A DNA stretch of 64,000 nt from Thermohalobaculum sp951813525. Its GTDB lineage: Bacteria; Pseudomonadota; Alphaproteobacteria; Rhodobacterales; Rhodobacteraceae. A program made the position numbers and the translations under genes. The stretch covers positions 62,001 through 126,000 of the forward strand of contig CATOTJ020000003.1 in assembly GCA_951813525.2 (NCBI GenBank), in the 5' to 3' direction. Shown in pieces: positions 29,465-39,002 of the stretch. The notes beneath the pieces are model-generated. The model was not told the DNA's origin. It searched no databases and was given only the letters and a program-made list of their open reading frames with translations. The stretch's first letter is position 1. Each line of letters begins with the position of its first letter.

Positions 29465-30967
29465 ATGCAGATACATCCCGAACAGGACACCTTCCTTCAG
29501 GCCTATGCCGAGGGGAAGAACCAGGTCGTCTGGACCAGTTTGATTGCCGATATGGACACGGCCGTCAGCCTGATGCTGAAACTGACGGCGGCCGAAAAGA
29601 ACAGCTTTATGCTGGAATCCGTAACCGGGGGAGAGATCCGCGGCCGGTACTCGATGATCGGCGCCAAGCCGGACCTGATCTGGCGCGCGCGCGGCGAAAA
29701 GGCCGAAATCAACCGCGCCGCCCAGCACGACCCCAAAGGATGGCGCGCCGAGCGGGCCAACAGCCTGGACAGTCTTCGCGCGCTGATCGCCGAATGCGAG
29801 ATGCAGATCCCGGAAGAGCTGCCGCCGATGGCCGCGGGCATCTGGGGCTATCTGGGATATGACACGATCCGCTGGGTCGAAAACATCCCCAGCACCAATC
29901 CCGACCCGCTCGGCCTGCCCGACGCAATCATGATGCGCCCGTCCATCATCGCGATTGTCGATAACGTGCGCGATATGGTGATCCTGTGCGCCCCGGCCTG
30001 GCACGATCAGGGAACCGACGGCGCCAACGCCTATCGGCTTGCCTGCAATCGGTTGGAAGACGCACTTCTGGCGTTGGACCGGGCACCGGCGCTGACACCG
30101 GTCACGCCCGCCCCGCACGATGCCGTGCGGGCGATCAATCCGGTCTCCAACACCACCCGCCCGGAATATCTGGCGATGGTCGACAAGGCCAAGGAATACA
30201 TCCGCGCCGGTGACGTCTTTCAGGTCGTGCCGTCTCAGCGCTGGTCCATCGATCTCGAAGTGCCGCCCTTCGCGCTCTACCGCGCTTTGCGGCGGCTGAA
30301 CCCGTCGCCCTATATGTTCTATTTCGATTTCGACGGCTTTCAGGTCATCGGCGCCAGCCCGGAAATTCTGGTGCGCGTCAAGGATGACACGGTGACAATC
30401 CGCCCCATCGCGGGCACCCGGCGCCGGGGGGCAACCCCCGCAGAAGATCAGGCCCTGAAGGACGATCTGCTTTCGGATGAAAAGGAACTGGCAGAACATC
30501 TGATGCTGCTCGATCTCGGCCGCAATGATGTCGGGCGGGTCGCAAAGATCGGGTCGGTCGATCCGAACGAACAGTTCGGGGTCGAGTTTTATTCCCACGT
30601 CATGCACATCGTTTCGAATGTCGATGGCAAACTGCGCGACGGCGAAGACGCGGTCTCTGCACTGTTGGCCGGATTGCCCGCGGGCACCGTTTCCGGTGCC
30701 CCGAAAATCCGGGCGATGGAGATCATCGACGAGTTGGAAAAGGAAAAGCGCGGCGTCTATGCGGGCGGCGTCGGCTATTTCTCGGCGGGCGGCGATATGG
30801 ACACCTGCATCGCGCTCCGGACCGGCGTCGTCAAAGGCGGAAAGCTCTATGTGCAGGCAGGCGGCGGTGTCGTCCATGACAGCGACCCCCAGGCCGAGTT
30901 CCAGGAAACCGTCGACAAATCGAAGGCGCTGACAACCGCCGCCGGGATCGCGCGCAGCTTCAATTAG
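29465..30967 (+). CDS. trpE: Anthranilate synthase component I
   Basis: A 500-residue chorismate-binding enzyme. The N-terminal domain carries the LESVTGGEIRGRYSMIG feedback region. The catalytic half shows RPIAGTRRRG, LLDLGRNDVGRV, SGAPKIRAMEIIDELE and YAGGVGYFS. It makes anthranilate from chorismate with glutamine-derived ammonia from TrpG, which is not adjacent here. The start at 29465 is the first ATG in frame after ppiD; only 7 bp separate the genes, so there is no room for a trp leader peptide. A decayed IS sits just behind the stop. Confidence 0.95.
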   Translation: MQIHPEQDTFLQAYAEGKNQVVWTSLIADMDTAVSLMLKLTAAEKNSFMLESVTGGEIRGRYSMIGAKPDLIWRARGEKAEINRAAQHDPKGWRAERANSLDSLRALIAECEMQIPEELPPMAAGIWGYLGYDTIRWVENIPSTNPDPLGLPDAIMMRPSIIAIVDNVRDMVILCAPAWHDQGTDGANAYRLACNRLEDALLALDRAPALTPVTPAPHDAVRAINPVSNTTRPEYLAMVDKAKEYIRAGDVFQVVPSQRWSIDLEVPPFALYRALRRLNPSPYMFYFDFDGFQVIGASPEILVRVKDDTVTIRPIAGTRRRGATPAEDQALKDDLLSDEKELAEHLMLLDLGRNDVGRVAKIGSVDPNEQFGVEFYSHVMHIVSNVDGKLRDGEDAVSALLAGLPAGTVSGAPKIRAMEIIDELEKEKRGVYAGGVGYFSAGGDMDTCIALRTGVVKGGKLYVQAGGGVVHDSDPQAEFQETVDKSKALTTAAGIARSFN

Positions 30968-31035
30968 TGGTTTGACCCAAACGGAAGAGTCCGATTTGGG
31001 ATTCCCATTCGGTCGCGACCGTGCGATTTCGCGCC

Positions 31036-31420
31036 ATGCGTACGGGAGTCTCGATCACTGTTTCTGCTGCGGATCGGCGGCTGCTTGAGGCCATCGTTGC
31101 CGTCAGGAATACGGCTCGGAAGCATGTCTGGCGGGCACGGATCGTGCTGCTGACGGCAGATGATCTTGGCACGCATGCCATCATGGCGGCCACAGGCACG
31201 TCGAAGACCACGGTCACGCTTGCAGGAACGGTTTGCAGAGGCCGGGGTTGAGGGCCTGCGCTCCAACAAGACGCGGCCACCGGGCAAGGCGCCGATATCC
31301 GCCGACAAGACAGCCGAGGTGGTTCGCTTAACTCAAGCGCCGCCACAGCATGAGGCAACCCACCGGACAGCCCGGGCACTGCAGCCTCGTGCCGGAATAT
31401 TGCGCTCGATTGCCGAGCCG
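31036..31420 (+). pseudogene. IS630-family transposase remnant
   Basis: The frame from 31036 reads like an IS630 transposase N-terminus (SAADRRLLEAIVAVRN, KHVWRARIVLLTADDLGTH, TGTSKTTV). Near 31216 the WRWQERF region is damaged, with a net loss of bases. The match continues in the next frame with QERFAEAGVEGLRSNKTRPPGKAP and HEATHRTARA, then fades by about 31420-31480. The DDE catalytic core is absent. The left end appears to touch the trpE stop. No right inverted repeat is found. Function is lost. Confidence 0.8.
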
Positions 31421-31546
31421 CCTGTGTCAGCTGCGCAGACGCAACCGGGCTCACCCGCAAGACCGCTGCCTGATCAAATAGAGGTGTCGTCAGGGCGGCG
31501 TGTGGCAAGCCGAGGTTCGAGGCCGCGGCCACGCAGCAGGACAGGG

Positions 31547-31942
31547 CTACTTGCAGGTGCCGATTGATCCCTCGGCGCATATCCTGGCGTCGGCCCAGGT
31601 CCCGCCGATCATGGCGTCGGTCACCGTCGCGCCGGAAAAGTTCGCGCCCTTCACGCCCACAGTGGTCAGGTTCACACGGGCCAGGTTCGCACCAGCCAGG
31701 TTCGCGTCGGTCAGGTTCGCGTCGCGCAGGTCCGTATGGGTCAGGTCCGCGCCGGTCAGGTTCGCGCCGGTCAGATCCAAGCCGCCCAGGCGCATTTTTG
31801 GTTTGTTGCATCCACTCCAGTCAACCTTCGGAGCTGGCGTGTCCGTGCAGGCGGCCCTGGTGCCCGGTGCGGTGATCAGCATCAGGACAAGGGCAATCCC
31901 GGCAAGCAGCGAAGCGCGGGCAAAAACCAGTCGGTTTGTCAT
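31547..31942 (-). CDS. Secreted pentapeptide-repeat protein
   Basis: A 131-residue protein with a signal peptide (cleavage likely after GTRA) and about ten A(N/D)LXX pentapeptides (GANLTGADLTHTDLRDANL...), a right-handed quadrilateral beta-helix of about two and a half turns. Cysteines at both ends of the mature part could cap it by disulfides. The start at 31942 follows GAGGAGGAAATGCCAC. At DNA level the repeats show a 15-bp period. Its role is unknown; cytoplasmic members can mimic DNA, but an exported one would not act that way. Confidence 0.75.
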   Translation of the reverse strand: MTNRLVFARASLLAGIALVLMLITAPGTRAACTDTPAPKVDWSGCNKPKMRLGGLDLTGANLTGADLTHTDLRDANLTDANLAGANLARVNLTTVGVKGANFSGATVTDAMIGGTWADARICAEGSIGTCK

Positions 31943-32474
31943 GTGGCATTTCCTCCTCTGCTATGGGGGCGCGGCGAAGGACTCGCCCCCTCGCGCACAG
32001 CCTATCAGATGGCGTCACCTACAGCGAATGTGCGGGAACGGGGTGTGGGGCGCGGTTTGTCCCGGGGAACTCGATGTGGGTTCGAACTGTCTGAGTCTGA
32101 CCACTAGCCGCCCTTTCCAGCCCGACCGATCCAGCCGGGCGCCGTGAATTAGGGCCGCTCAATACCTTCGAAAGCCTGAACCAACTCCATCGGGTTGAAA
32201 CGCGCTGGGCTCTGCCGGACCAAATCGGTCGCCGGCGGGCCTGCGACCGGCTCATCGAACACAACGCCCCTCAAACACAGGGCCCATCAAACACACAGCC
32301 CGCTCAACCGAATCGCTTGACCGCGGGCGCGCCGAGGCGCAGCAATTTCTCATGAACGGATATTGCTGCGATATTCCCCAACTCGGCCGCAGGGCCACGG
32401 GGTGCGATCTGGTGGCGTGCGGCAGGGCATAGTCCCGCCACCCCCCTGTCCCGAAAAATATAACGTCTGATCCT
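31943..32474. other. Intergenic region without a supported gene
   Basis: About 530 bp between the pentapeptide-repeat gene and hyuA. It contains a GGGGGCG/CGCCCCC hairpin in the leader of the pentapeptide gene (about 31965-31990) and imperfect short repeats near 32255-32305 (CAAACACA...GCCC). No frame has convincing coding character. Together with the IS scar next door it looks like a rearranged boundary. A TATAAC box at 32459-32464 lies only 10 bp before the hyuA ATG. Confidence 0.5.
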
Positions 32475-34568
32475 ATGCCATCGCCATTTCGTATCGCCAT
32501 CGACATCGGTGGAACCTTCACCGACGTCGCGCTCGGCCGGGGCGCCGACATCCTCGCAACTGCAAAGGTTCTGACCACCCATCAGGACCCGTCGCAGGCC
32601 GCCTTGTCGGGCGCCGCCGAACTGGTCTCTGGGGCTGGTCTTTCCATGGCCGATATCTCCGGCGTGGTGCATGGAACCACGCTGGCCACCAACGCGCTGA
32701 TCGAACGGCGCGGCGCCCGCGTCGCCTGCATCCTGACCGAAGGCTTCCGCGATATCCTGGAAATCGCCTATGAACGGCGCTACGCGCAATATGACATCAA
32801 TATCGAAAAACCGGACCTGATCGTCCCGCGCTCGCGCTGTTTCACGGTCCCGGAACGTGTCGATGTGCGCGGCAGGACTGTTCAGCCGTTGGACGAAAGC
32901 GCCCTGCCCCGCCTGCTGACCGAACTGGACAACAGCGGGGCAACCGCCGTCGCGATCTGCCTGCTGCACGCCTATGCCAATCCGCGGCACGAACGGCGAT
33001 TGGCAGACTTGATCCAGGCCGCCCGCCCCAAGCTCTCGGTCTCCCTTTCAGCCGAGGTCAGCCCAGAGGCCCGCGAATTCGACCGCCTGTGCACGACAGT
33101 CGCCAATGCCTATGTCCAACCCTTGATGGCGGGCTATCTCCGGGCGTTCTCCGATGCGTTTCGCGCGGCCGGTATGACCGCCCCGGTCCTGATGATGACC
33201 GCTGGCGGCGGCATGACAACATTGGAAACTGCGGCGCGGTTTCCCATTCGCCTGGTGGAAAGCGGACCTGCCAGCGGCGCCATCCTGGCCGCGCGCCTGG
33301 CAACGGCCTGCGGCGCAGACCAGGTTCTGTCGCTGGATATCGGCGGAACGACGGCCAAGCTCTGCCTGATCGACCATGGGCGGCCCCAGACCTCGCGCGC
33401 CTTCGAAATCGCCCGGGCCGAGCGGTTTACCAAAGGCTCGGGCATGCCGGTGCGAATTCCCGTCATCGAAATGATCGAAATCGGCGCGGGCGGCGGGTCG
33501 AAGGCCCGGGTCGACCGCATGGGCCGCCTGACTGTCGGGCCGGACAGCGCGGGGTCCGAACCCGGACCCGCCGCCTATGGCCGCGGCGGACAGGACGCAA
33601 CCGTCAGCGACGCCGATATCGCGCAAGGACTGGTCGATCCCGACCGGTTTGCCGAAGGACGGATATCGCTCGACCTTGCCGCCTGCCGCTCGGCAATCGA
33701 TCGGGCGATCGGCGCGCCGCTGGGCCTGGACACCGCTGCCGCGGCAGCAGGGATCAGCACCATTGTCGACGAAAACATGGGCGCCGCCGCCCGGGTCCAC
33801 GCCATCGAATCGGGCAAGGATCTGGGCCAACGCACCATGATCGCCTTTGGCGGCAACGGTCCGCTGCACGCCACCCACGTCGCCGCGCGCGCCGGAGTGC
33901 GCCGCATCATCGTGCCGCGCGATCCCGGCGTCGGATCGGCAGTGGGCTTCCTGCACGCCCCCGTCGGGTTTGAAATCGTGCGTTCCCTTCACATGGAACT
34001 GGACGGCATCGATCTTGGCGCTGTGAACGGCCTGCTCGACGCCATGCAAGACGAAGCTGCCGCCGTCGTTGCCATGGGCAGCGCCGAGCCATCTGAGACC
34101 CGGCGAACCGCCTTCATGCGCTATGTCGGCCAGGGTCACGAGATCGAGGTCACATTGCCGGTTCAGGCCTTGACCGACGGCGATCTCGGCGCCCTGCGGG
34201 CAACCTTCGAGGCCGAATACCGGCATCAATTCTCGCGCCCTGTCCCGGGGATGCGGATCGAAATCCTGAACTGGGCCGTTCACGTCACGACACCCGACCA
34301 GCCGCCGGATCCGGTCGCGCCGCCAGCGCCGACAGCGCCGCCAGCGCCCGGTGCCCATATCGCCCCGAACCGCCGCCGCGCCATCCACTGTGACATAGCC
34401 GGCGAAATGGTCGCGGCAGCGGTCTTCGACCGCACCGATCTGGCATCCGGCAACTGCATCGATGGCCCCGCGCTGATCGTCGAGCCACAGACCACCACCC
34501 TTCTTTCAACCGGATGGCGGGCAGTCGTCGATGACGCAGGAAATCTGGTGTTGGAGGATCAAAGATGA
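32475..34568 (+). CDS. hyuA: Hydantoinase/oxoprolinase subunit A
   Basis: A 697-residue ATP-dependent amidohydrolase subunit. IDIGGTFTDVAL at the N-terminus is the actin-fold phosphate loop; VHGTTLATNALIERRG, SLDIGGTTAK and FGGNGPLHA are conserved HyuA/5-oxoprolinase/acetone carboxylase-beta blocks. The partner HyuB gene overlaps by ATGA. Typical reactions are ATP-driven opening of N-methylhydantoin or 5-oxoproline rings. The ribosome-binding site is weak and a TATAAC box lies 10 bp before the ATG, so the message may be nearly leaderless. It opens a long catabolic gene series. Confidence 0.85.
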   Translation: MPSPFRIAIDIGGTFTDVALGRGADILATAKVLTTHQDPSQAALSGAAELVSGAGLSMADISGVVHGTTLATNALIERRGARVACILTEGFRDILEIAYERRYAQYDINIEKPDLIVPRSRCFTVPERVDVRGRTVQPLDESALPRLLTELDNSGATAVAICLLHAYANPRHERRLADLIQAARPKLSVSLSAEVSPEAREFDRLCTTVANAYVQPLMAGYLRAFSDAFRAAGMTAPVLMMTAGGGMTTLETAARFPIRLVESGPASGAILAARLATACGADQVLSLDIGGTTAKLCLIDHGRPQTSRAFEIARAERFTKGSGMPVRIPVIEMIEIGAGGGSKARVDRMGRLTVGPDSAGSEPGPAAYGRGGQDATVSDADIAQGLVDPDRFAEGRISLDLAACRSAIDRAIGAPLGLDTAAAAAGISTIVDENMGAAARVHAIESGKDLGQRTMIAFGGNGPLHATHVAARAGVRRIIVPRDPGVGSAVGFLHAPVGFEIVRSLHMELDGIDLGAVNGLLDAMQDEAAAVVAMGSAEPSETRRTAFMRYVGQGHEIEVTLPVQALTDGDLGALRATFEAEYRHQFSRPVPGMRIEILNWAVHVTTPDQPPDPVAPPAPTAPPAPGAHIAPNRRRAIHCDIAGEMVAAAVFDRTDLASGNCIDGPALIVEPQTTTLLSTGWRAVVDDAGNLVLEDQR

Positions 34569-36178
34569 CCGACCCGATCCGCCTGCAGGTCATGTGGAAC
34601 CGGCTGCTTTCAGTGGTCGAGGAGCAGGCCCAAACCCTGATCCGCGCTGCCTTCTCACCGATCGTGCGAGAGTGCGGCGATATTTCAGCCGGGGTCTTCG
34701 ATCTTCAGGGCCGCATGCTGGCCCAGGCCGTCACCGGCACGCCGGGTCACATCAACACGATGGCTGCCGCCGTGCGTACCATGCGCGCCATGGTGCCACA
34801 TCAGGATATGACGCCCGGCGACATCTGGATGACGAACGATCCCTGGATCGCTTCCGGACACCTGAACGACTTTCTGCTGATGATGCCGATCTTCCATTGC
34901 GGACAGGTCGTCGGATTTACCTCGTGCACCTCTCATCTGGTCGATCTGGGTGGTCAGGGCATGGGGCCGGAAGGCTCGGACATCTTCGACGAAGGGCTCC
35001 GTCTGCCGCCCTGCAAGCTGGTCCAAGCGGCCGAGGTCAACGCGCTGCTGCTGTCGATCATCAAGGCAAATTCCCGCGAACCGGTGGCCAACGAGGGCGA
35101 TATCTACGCGCTGATCGCGTGTTGCGAGGCAGGCGCTGCGCGCGTCACAGAAATGATGTCCGAATTCGCCCTCGACGATCTCGACGGGCTTGGCGAACAT
35201 ATCATTCAGGTCTCGCGCCACGGCACATTGCAGGCCGTCGCTCAGATCCCGAACGGCACCTGGTCCTCGACCCTGATGGTTGACGGCTATGACGAGCCGA
35301 TTGAACTGAGCGCTGCCCTGACGATTGCCGACGACCATGTGGCCCTCGACTTCTCCGGCACGTCCGGTTGCTCGCCAAAGGGAATAAACGTACCGCTGAA
35401 CTATGCCGCGGCTTATTCGGTCTTCGCCCTGCGCTGCATCATCGGCCCCGATATCCCCAACAATGCTGGCTCGCTGGATGTCTTCAGGGTGACCGCGCCG
35501 CCGGGCTGTATCCTGAATGCGCAGGACCCGGCGCCGGTCGCCATGCGCCATACACTGGGCCAGATGACACCCGATCTGGTCTATGGCTGTCTGGCCCAGG
35601 CACTGCCCGATCAGGTTCCGGCCGAGGGCGCATCGGCGATGTACGATCTGCCGCTTCGCAATGTGCCCGGCGCCGCCGATGCCGGCGATCCCGCCTTCGC
35701 GGTCGAGTTCGTGCACAATGGCGGCACCGGCGCCCGCGCCACCTCTGACGGGCTGTCCGCGACCGCCTTCCCGTCGGGGGTCTGGGGCACGCAGGTCGAA
35801 ATCGCCGAGGCGTCGGCCCCTGTTCTCTTTCATTGCCGAGAGTTGCGCCCGGACAGCGGCGGGGCGGGCCGGTACCGCGGCGGTCTGGGGCAGCGCATCG
35901 AGCTGACCCCCACCAACCGCACCGGCGCGCTTTTGTTCCTGTCGGTCGAACGCATCCGGTTCGCCGCCGCCGGGCGCCATGGCGGCGGCGGCGGGGCGCC
36001 CGGCCGGGTCCGCCTGGCGGGTCAGCCCGATCTTGGCCCGAAGGGAGAGGTTCTGATCCCTGCGGGCCAGCGGCTGATCTTTGAAACCCCGGGCGGCGGC
36101 GGCTTCGGCCCGCCCTCGGATCGCGACCCCGCGCTGATCCGGCGCGACCAACAGGAAGGCCTGACCAACAAGGTTTGA
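34565..36178 (+). CDS. hyuB: Hydantoinase/oxoprolinase subunit B
   Basis: A 537-residue HyuB-family protein. VRECGDISAGVFD, GTPGHINTM, DIWMTNDPWIASGHLND and, late in the protein, GGAGRYRGGLGQ and ETPGGGGFGPP are hallmark blocks. It forms the catalytic complex with HyuA. Its last codons sit in a short direct duplication, AACAAGG(T/C)TTGATC, at 36167-36180 and 36184-36197, the first copy containing the stop. The aminotransferase gene follows after 63 bp. Confidence 0.85.
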   Translation: MTDPIRLQVMWNRLLSVVEEQAQTLIRAAFSPIVRECGDISAGVFDLQGRMLAQAVTGTPGHINTMAAAVRTMRAMVPHQDMTPGDIWMTNDPWIASGHLNDFLLMMPIFHCGQVVGFTSCTSHLVDLGGQGMGPEGSDIFDEGLRLPPCKLVQAAEVNALLLSIIKANSREPVANEGDIYALIACCEAGAARVTEMMSEFALDDLDGLGEHIIQVSRHGTLQAVAQIPNGTWSSTLMVDGYDEPIELSAALTIADDHVALDFSGTSGCSPKGINVPLNYAAAYSVFALRCIIGPDIPNNAGSLDVFRVTAPPGCILNAQDPAPVAMRHTLGQMTPDLVYGCLAQALPDQVPAEGASAMYDLPLRNVPGAADAGDPAFAVEFVHNGGTGARATSDGLSATAFPSGVWGTQVEIAEASAPVLFHCRELRPDSGGAGRYRGGLGQRIELTPTNRTGALLFLSVERIRFAAAGRHGGGGGAPGRVRLAGQPDLGPKGEVLIPAGQRLIFETPGGGGFGPPSDRDPALIRRDQQEGLTNKV

Positions 36179-36241
36179 TCACGAACAAGGCTTGATCCTG
36201 TCCGATCCGGGCCGCACCATCGCCGAGAAGGAGACCGCAGC

Positions 36242-37321
36242 ATGATCCGACCCAATCCATTGGTGGAGGCGATCGAGGCGTTCCCCCTGGCGGATATGCG
36301 CGCGCCAGCGGGCAAACGCGTCATTCGCCTGGCACAGAACGAAAGCGCGTTTCCGCCATCGCCGAAGGCGATCCAGGCCGCGCGCACAGCCATGGCCGAT
36401 CCCACGGCCTATCCAGATCCCGGCTGGGCAGCATTGCGCACCGCAATCGCAGAGGTCTACGGCGTCGATCCTGCCTTGATCCTGTGCAGCGCTGGATCCA
36501 TGGACGTGATCGGCGCGCTGATCCAGGCGTTCTCCGGCCCCGGCGCCCGTGTTCTGTCCACGGTGCATGGTTACGGCTATTTCCGCTCCTCCGCGATCCG
36601 CGCCGGGGCCGATTTCCATGCGGTTCCGGAACCGGATCTGACCGTCTCGGTCGATCTGCTGCTCGACGCTCTCACGCCGGAAACACGGATTGTCTGTGTC
36701 GCCAACCCCGGCAATCCCACCGGAACGCGAATTTCCCGCGCCGACCTTCTTCGCCTGCACACCGGTCTGCCTGGCGATGTGATCCTGCTGATCGACGAAG
36801 CCTATGCCGAGTTCACCGACCATCTGGGCCAGCAGATGTTTGACCTGGTCGGCCGCGGCAACGTGGTCGTCACCCGCAGTTTCTCAAAGGCCTACGCGCT
36901 GGCCGGTCAGCGGATCGGCTGGGGCCTGTTCCCGGCCGAAATCGGTCAGCATGCCCGGAAACTTTTAACCCCGGGCGGTGTCACGATGGCATCGCTCGCG
37001 GCGGCCGAGGCAAGCGTGCGCGACCGCGAATATCTGGATTGGCTGATCCACCAGACAACCGCCCTGCGCGAAGACTTCACGCAAAAGCTGGCGGCCATCG
37101 GCCTGCCCGGCATCCCCTCTCACACCAATTTCGTCCTGGTCCCGTTCGCCGATGCCGATACGGCGCGATCCGCGCAGGCCGCCCTCCACGCCGAGGCGAT
37201 CATCGTCCGGCCCATGGGCGCTTATGCATTGCCGAACTGCCTGCGCATCACCATCGGGCAGAAAGCGGACATGGACATGACAATCGACGTTCTGCAGCGC
37301 TGGGCGGAGGCAAATCGATGA
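36242..37321 (+). CDS. HisC-like PLP aminotransferase
   Basis: A 359-residue class I/II aminotransferase. The PLP Lys is in RSFSKAYALAGQRIGWG; NPGNPTGT and DEAYAEF are the usual cofactor contacts. It looks like histidinol-phosphate aminotransferase, but no his genes are nearby, so an amino-acid or amine transamination within the catabolic series is more likely. The ATG follows AAGGAGACCGCAGC. Its stop overlaps the next gene's ATG, indicating coupled translation. Confidence 0.8.
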   Translation: MIRPNPLVEAIEAFPLADMRAPAGKRVIRLAQNESAFPPSPKAIQAARTAMADPTAYPDPGWAALRTAIAEVYGVDPALILCSAGSMDVIGALIQAFSGPGARVLSTVHGYGYFRSSAIRAGADFHAVPEPDLTVSVDLLLDALTPETRIVCVANPGNPTGTRISRADLLRLHTGLPGDVILLIDEAYAEFTDHLGQQMFDLVGRGNVVVTRSFSKAYALAGQRIGWGLFPAEIGQHARKLLTPGGVTMASLAAAEASVRDREYLDWLIHQTTALREDFTQKLAAIGLPGIPSHTNFVLVPFADADTARSAQAALHAEAIIVRPMGAYALPNCLRITIGQKADMDMTIDVLQRWAEANR

Positions 37322-38046
37322 AAAGACGCGGCACCGCCCGGCTGGGCGTTCTGGTCCCCTTCACCAATACAAACCTTGAACCGGACATGGCATTGCTGGC
37401 GCCGGGCGGCGTCACGATCCACACCGCCCGGATGGGCGGATACGACGCCGATCAGGTGCCCGATGCCGAACAGATGGCGGGCCTCGGCTCTGCCGATCTG
37501 GACGAGCCGCTGCGCCTGTTGATGGGTGTGTGCCCCGATGTCGTGCTTTACGGCTGCACCTCGGCCACGCTGACCCATGGCCCGGCCTTTGACCGCGACC
37601 TTGCGGACCGCATCGCCGCCATCTCGGGCGCGCAGACGGTCACCGCCGCCGGTGCGTTGGTCTACGGGCTGCAAAGCCTCGGTCTTCAGAACATCGCCTT
37701 CGCCTCGCCCTATGTCGGCGCAATCAACGACCAGGCCGTCGATTTTCTGGCGCAATCCGGCATCCGGACCGTCCACCGCGCCGATATCGGCAGTGTTCTG
37801 GACAATGACGGTCAAGGCTTGCTGACACCGCAAGAGGTCTTCGACCTGGCACTGCGGGCCGATGCCCCCGGGGCCGAGGCGATTGTTCTTTCCTGCACCG
37901 ATATGCGCAGTGTCGAAACGGTCGAGCGGATCGAGGCCGAAACGGGTAAACTCGTGATTTGCTCGAACCAGGCGATGATGCGCCAGACGGTGGATCTGCT
38001 CGGTCTGGGCCGCGCCCGGCCCTGCGGCAGATTGCTGGCCGCATGA
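37318..38046 (+). CDS. Maleate isomerase / Asp-Glu racemase superfamily protein
   Basis: A 242-residue protein. The start region VPFTNTNLEPDM matches maleate cis-trans isomerase. Two catalytic-type cysteines occur at 80 (LYGCTSATL) and 193 (LSCTDMRS), the spacing seen in maleate isomerase and arylmalonate decarboxylase-like enzymes. It may isomerise maleate to fumarate, or handle a substituted analogue. It is locked into the operon by ATGA overlaps on both sides. Confidence 0.75.
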   Translation: MKRRGTARLGVLVPFTNTNLEPDMALLAPGGVTIHTARMGGYDADQVPDAEQMAGLGSADLDEPLRLLMGVCPDVVLYGCTSATLTHGPAFDRDLADRIAAISGAQTVTAAGALVYGLQSLGLQNIAFASPYVGAINDQAVDFLAQSGIRTVHRADIGSVLDNDGQGLLTPQEVFDLALRADAPGAEAIVLSCTDMRSVETVERIEAETGKLVICSNQAMMRQTVDLLGLGRARPCGRLLAA

Positions 38047-38999
38047 CCCGCCTTCTCGTTCACAGCGATCAGCCGCAACAGGCCTGCGGGATCATCTCCG
38101 CACGCTATCCAGACATCGAGATCGAAACGTGCACTGACTATCCCGGCCTGGCCGCCGCGGTGGCCCGCTTCGAACCGGATGTGGTTTTCACCAGCCGGTT
38201 CGACCCCGGAACCTTCCCGCGCGATGCCCTCATCGGCGCCTCGTCGGTCCGCTGGATCTCGAACGCCGGATCAGGCTGTAATCACCTGGTACCGTGGGAC
38301 CCGGGCACCCAGACCGTGACCAACTCTGCCGGGGTGGCTGCCGAAGCCATGGCGAATTTCGCCATCGGCGCGATGCTGCATTTTGCCATGGATGTGCCCG
38401 GTCTGATCGCCGACCAGAAAGCCCGCGACTGGACCTATCGCGAAGTCGCGCCGCTGGACGACAAGACCTTGCTGCTGATCGGCGCTGGAAAAACGGCGCT
38501 GGCCACCGCGCGCATCGCCAAGGCAATGAAAATGCGGGTCGAGGCTGTCCGCGCCCGCCACCGTCCGGCACCGGACCTCGACGCCGTCCACGGACCCGAC
38601 GGGCTGACCACGGCGATCGCCCGGGCCGATTACATCCTGGTCTGCCTGCCGCTGACTGACCTAAGCCGCGGCATGATCGGCCAAACGGCCCTGGCCGCAG
38701 TCAAGCCAGGCGCCATCCTGATCGATCTTTCGCGGGGCGGCATCGTCGATCACGACGCCCTGATCCCGGCGCTGGACAGCGGGCGTCTTGGCGGCGCCGC
38801 CCTCGACGTTTTTCCGACAGAACCGCTGCCCGCCGAAAGCCCGCTCTGGTCCCGTCCGGACGTTCTGATCTCGCCCCATTGCTCTGGCGTCTATGCCGGG
38901 TGGGAGGCGAAATCCGCCGAAATGTTCGCCGACAATCTGGCCCGGTGGCTTGCGGATCAGCCGCTCGAGAATATCGTCGATCCAAAAGCGGGGTACTGA
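38043..38999 (+). CDS. D-2-hydroxyacid dehydrogenase
   Basis: A 318-residue D-isomer-specific 2-hydroxyacid dehydrogenase. The Rossmann turn reads IGAGKTA, with Ala in place of the last Gly. The substrate Arg is in DLSRGGIVDHDAL, the acidic residue in LDVFPTEPLP and the acid-base His in SPHCSG. It would reduce a 2-keto-acid or oxidise a D-2-hydroxyacid with NAD(P). It resembles the glyoxylate/hydroxypyruvate reductase subgroup. It overlaps the isomerase-like gene by 4 bp. Confidence 0.85.
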   Translation: MTRLLVHSDQPQQACGIISARYPDIEIETCTDYPGLAAAVARFEPDVVFTSRFDPGTFPRDALIGASSVRWISNAGSGCNHLVPWDPGTQTVTNSAGVAAEAMANFAIGAMLHFAMDVPGLIADQKARDWTYREVAPLDDKTLLLIGAGKTALATARIAKAMKMRVEAVRARHRPAPDLDAVHGPDGLTTAIARADYILVCLPLTDLSRGMIGQTALAAVKPGAILIDLSRGGIVDHDALIPALDSGRLGGAALDVFPTEPLPAESPLWSRPDVLISPHCSGVYAGWEAKSAEMFADNLARWLADQPLENIVDPKAGY

Positions 39000-39002
39000 A
39001 CC

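Noticed and set aside
31645..31790. 15-bp periodic repeats that could suggest a CRISPR-like or minisatellite array
   Set aside because: They encode the pentapeptides of the 31547-31942 protein in frame; there are no spacers. No CRISPR array was seen anywhere in the window.
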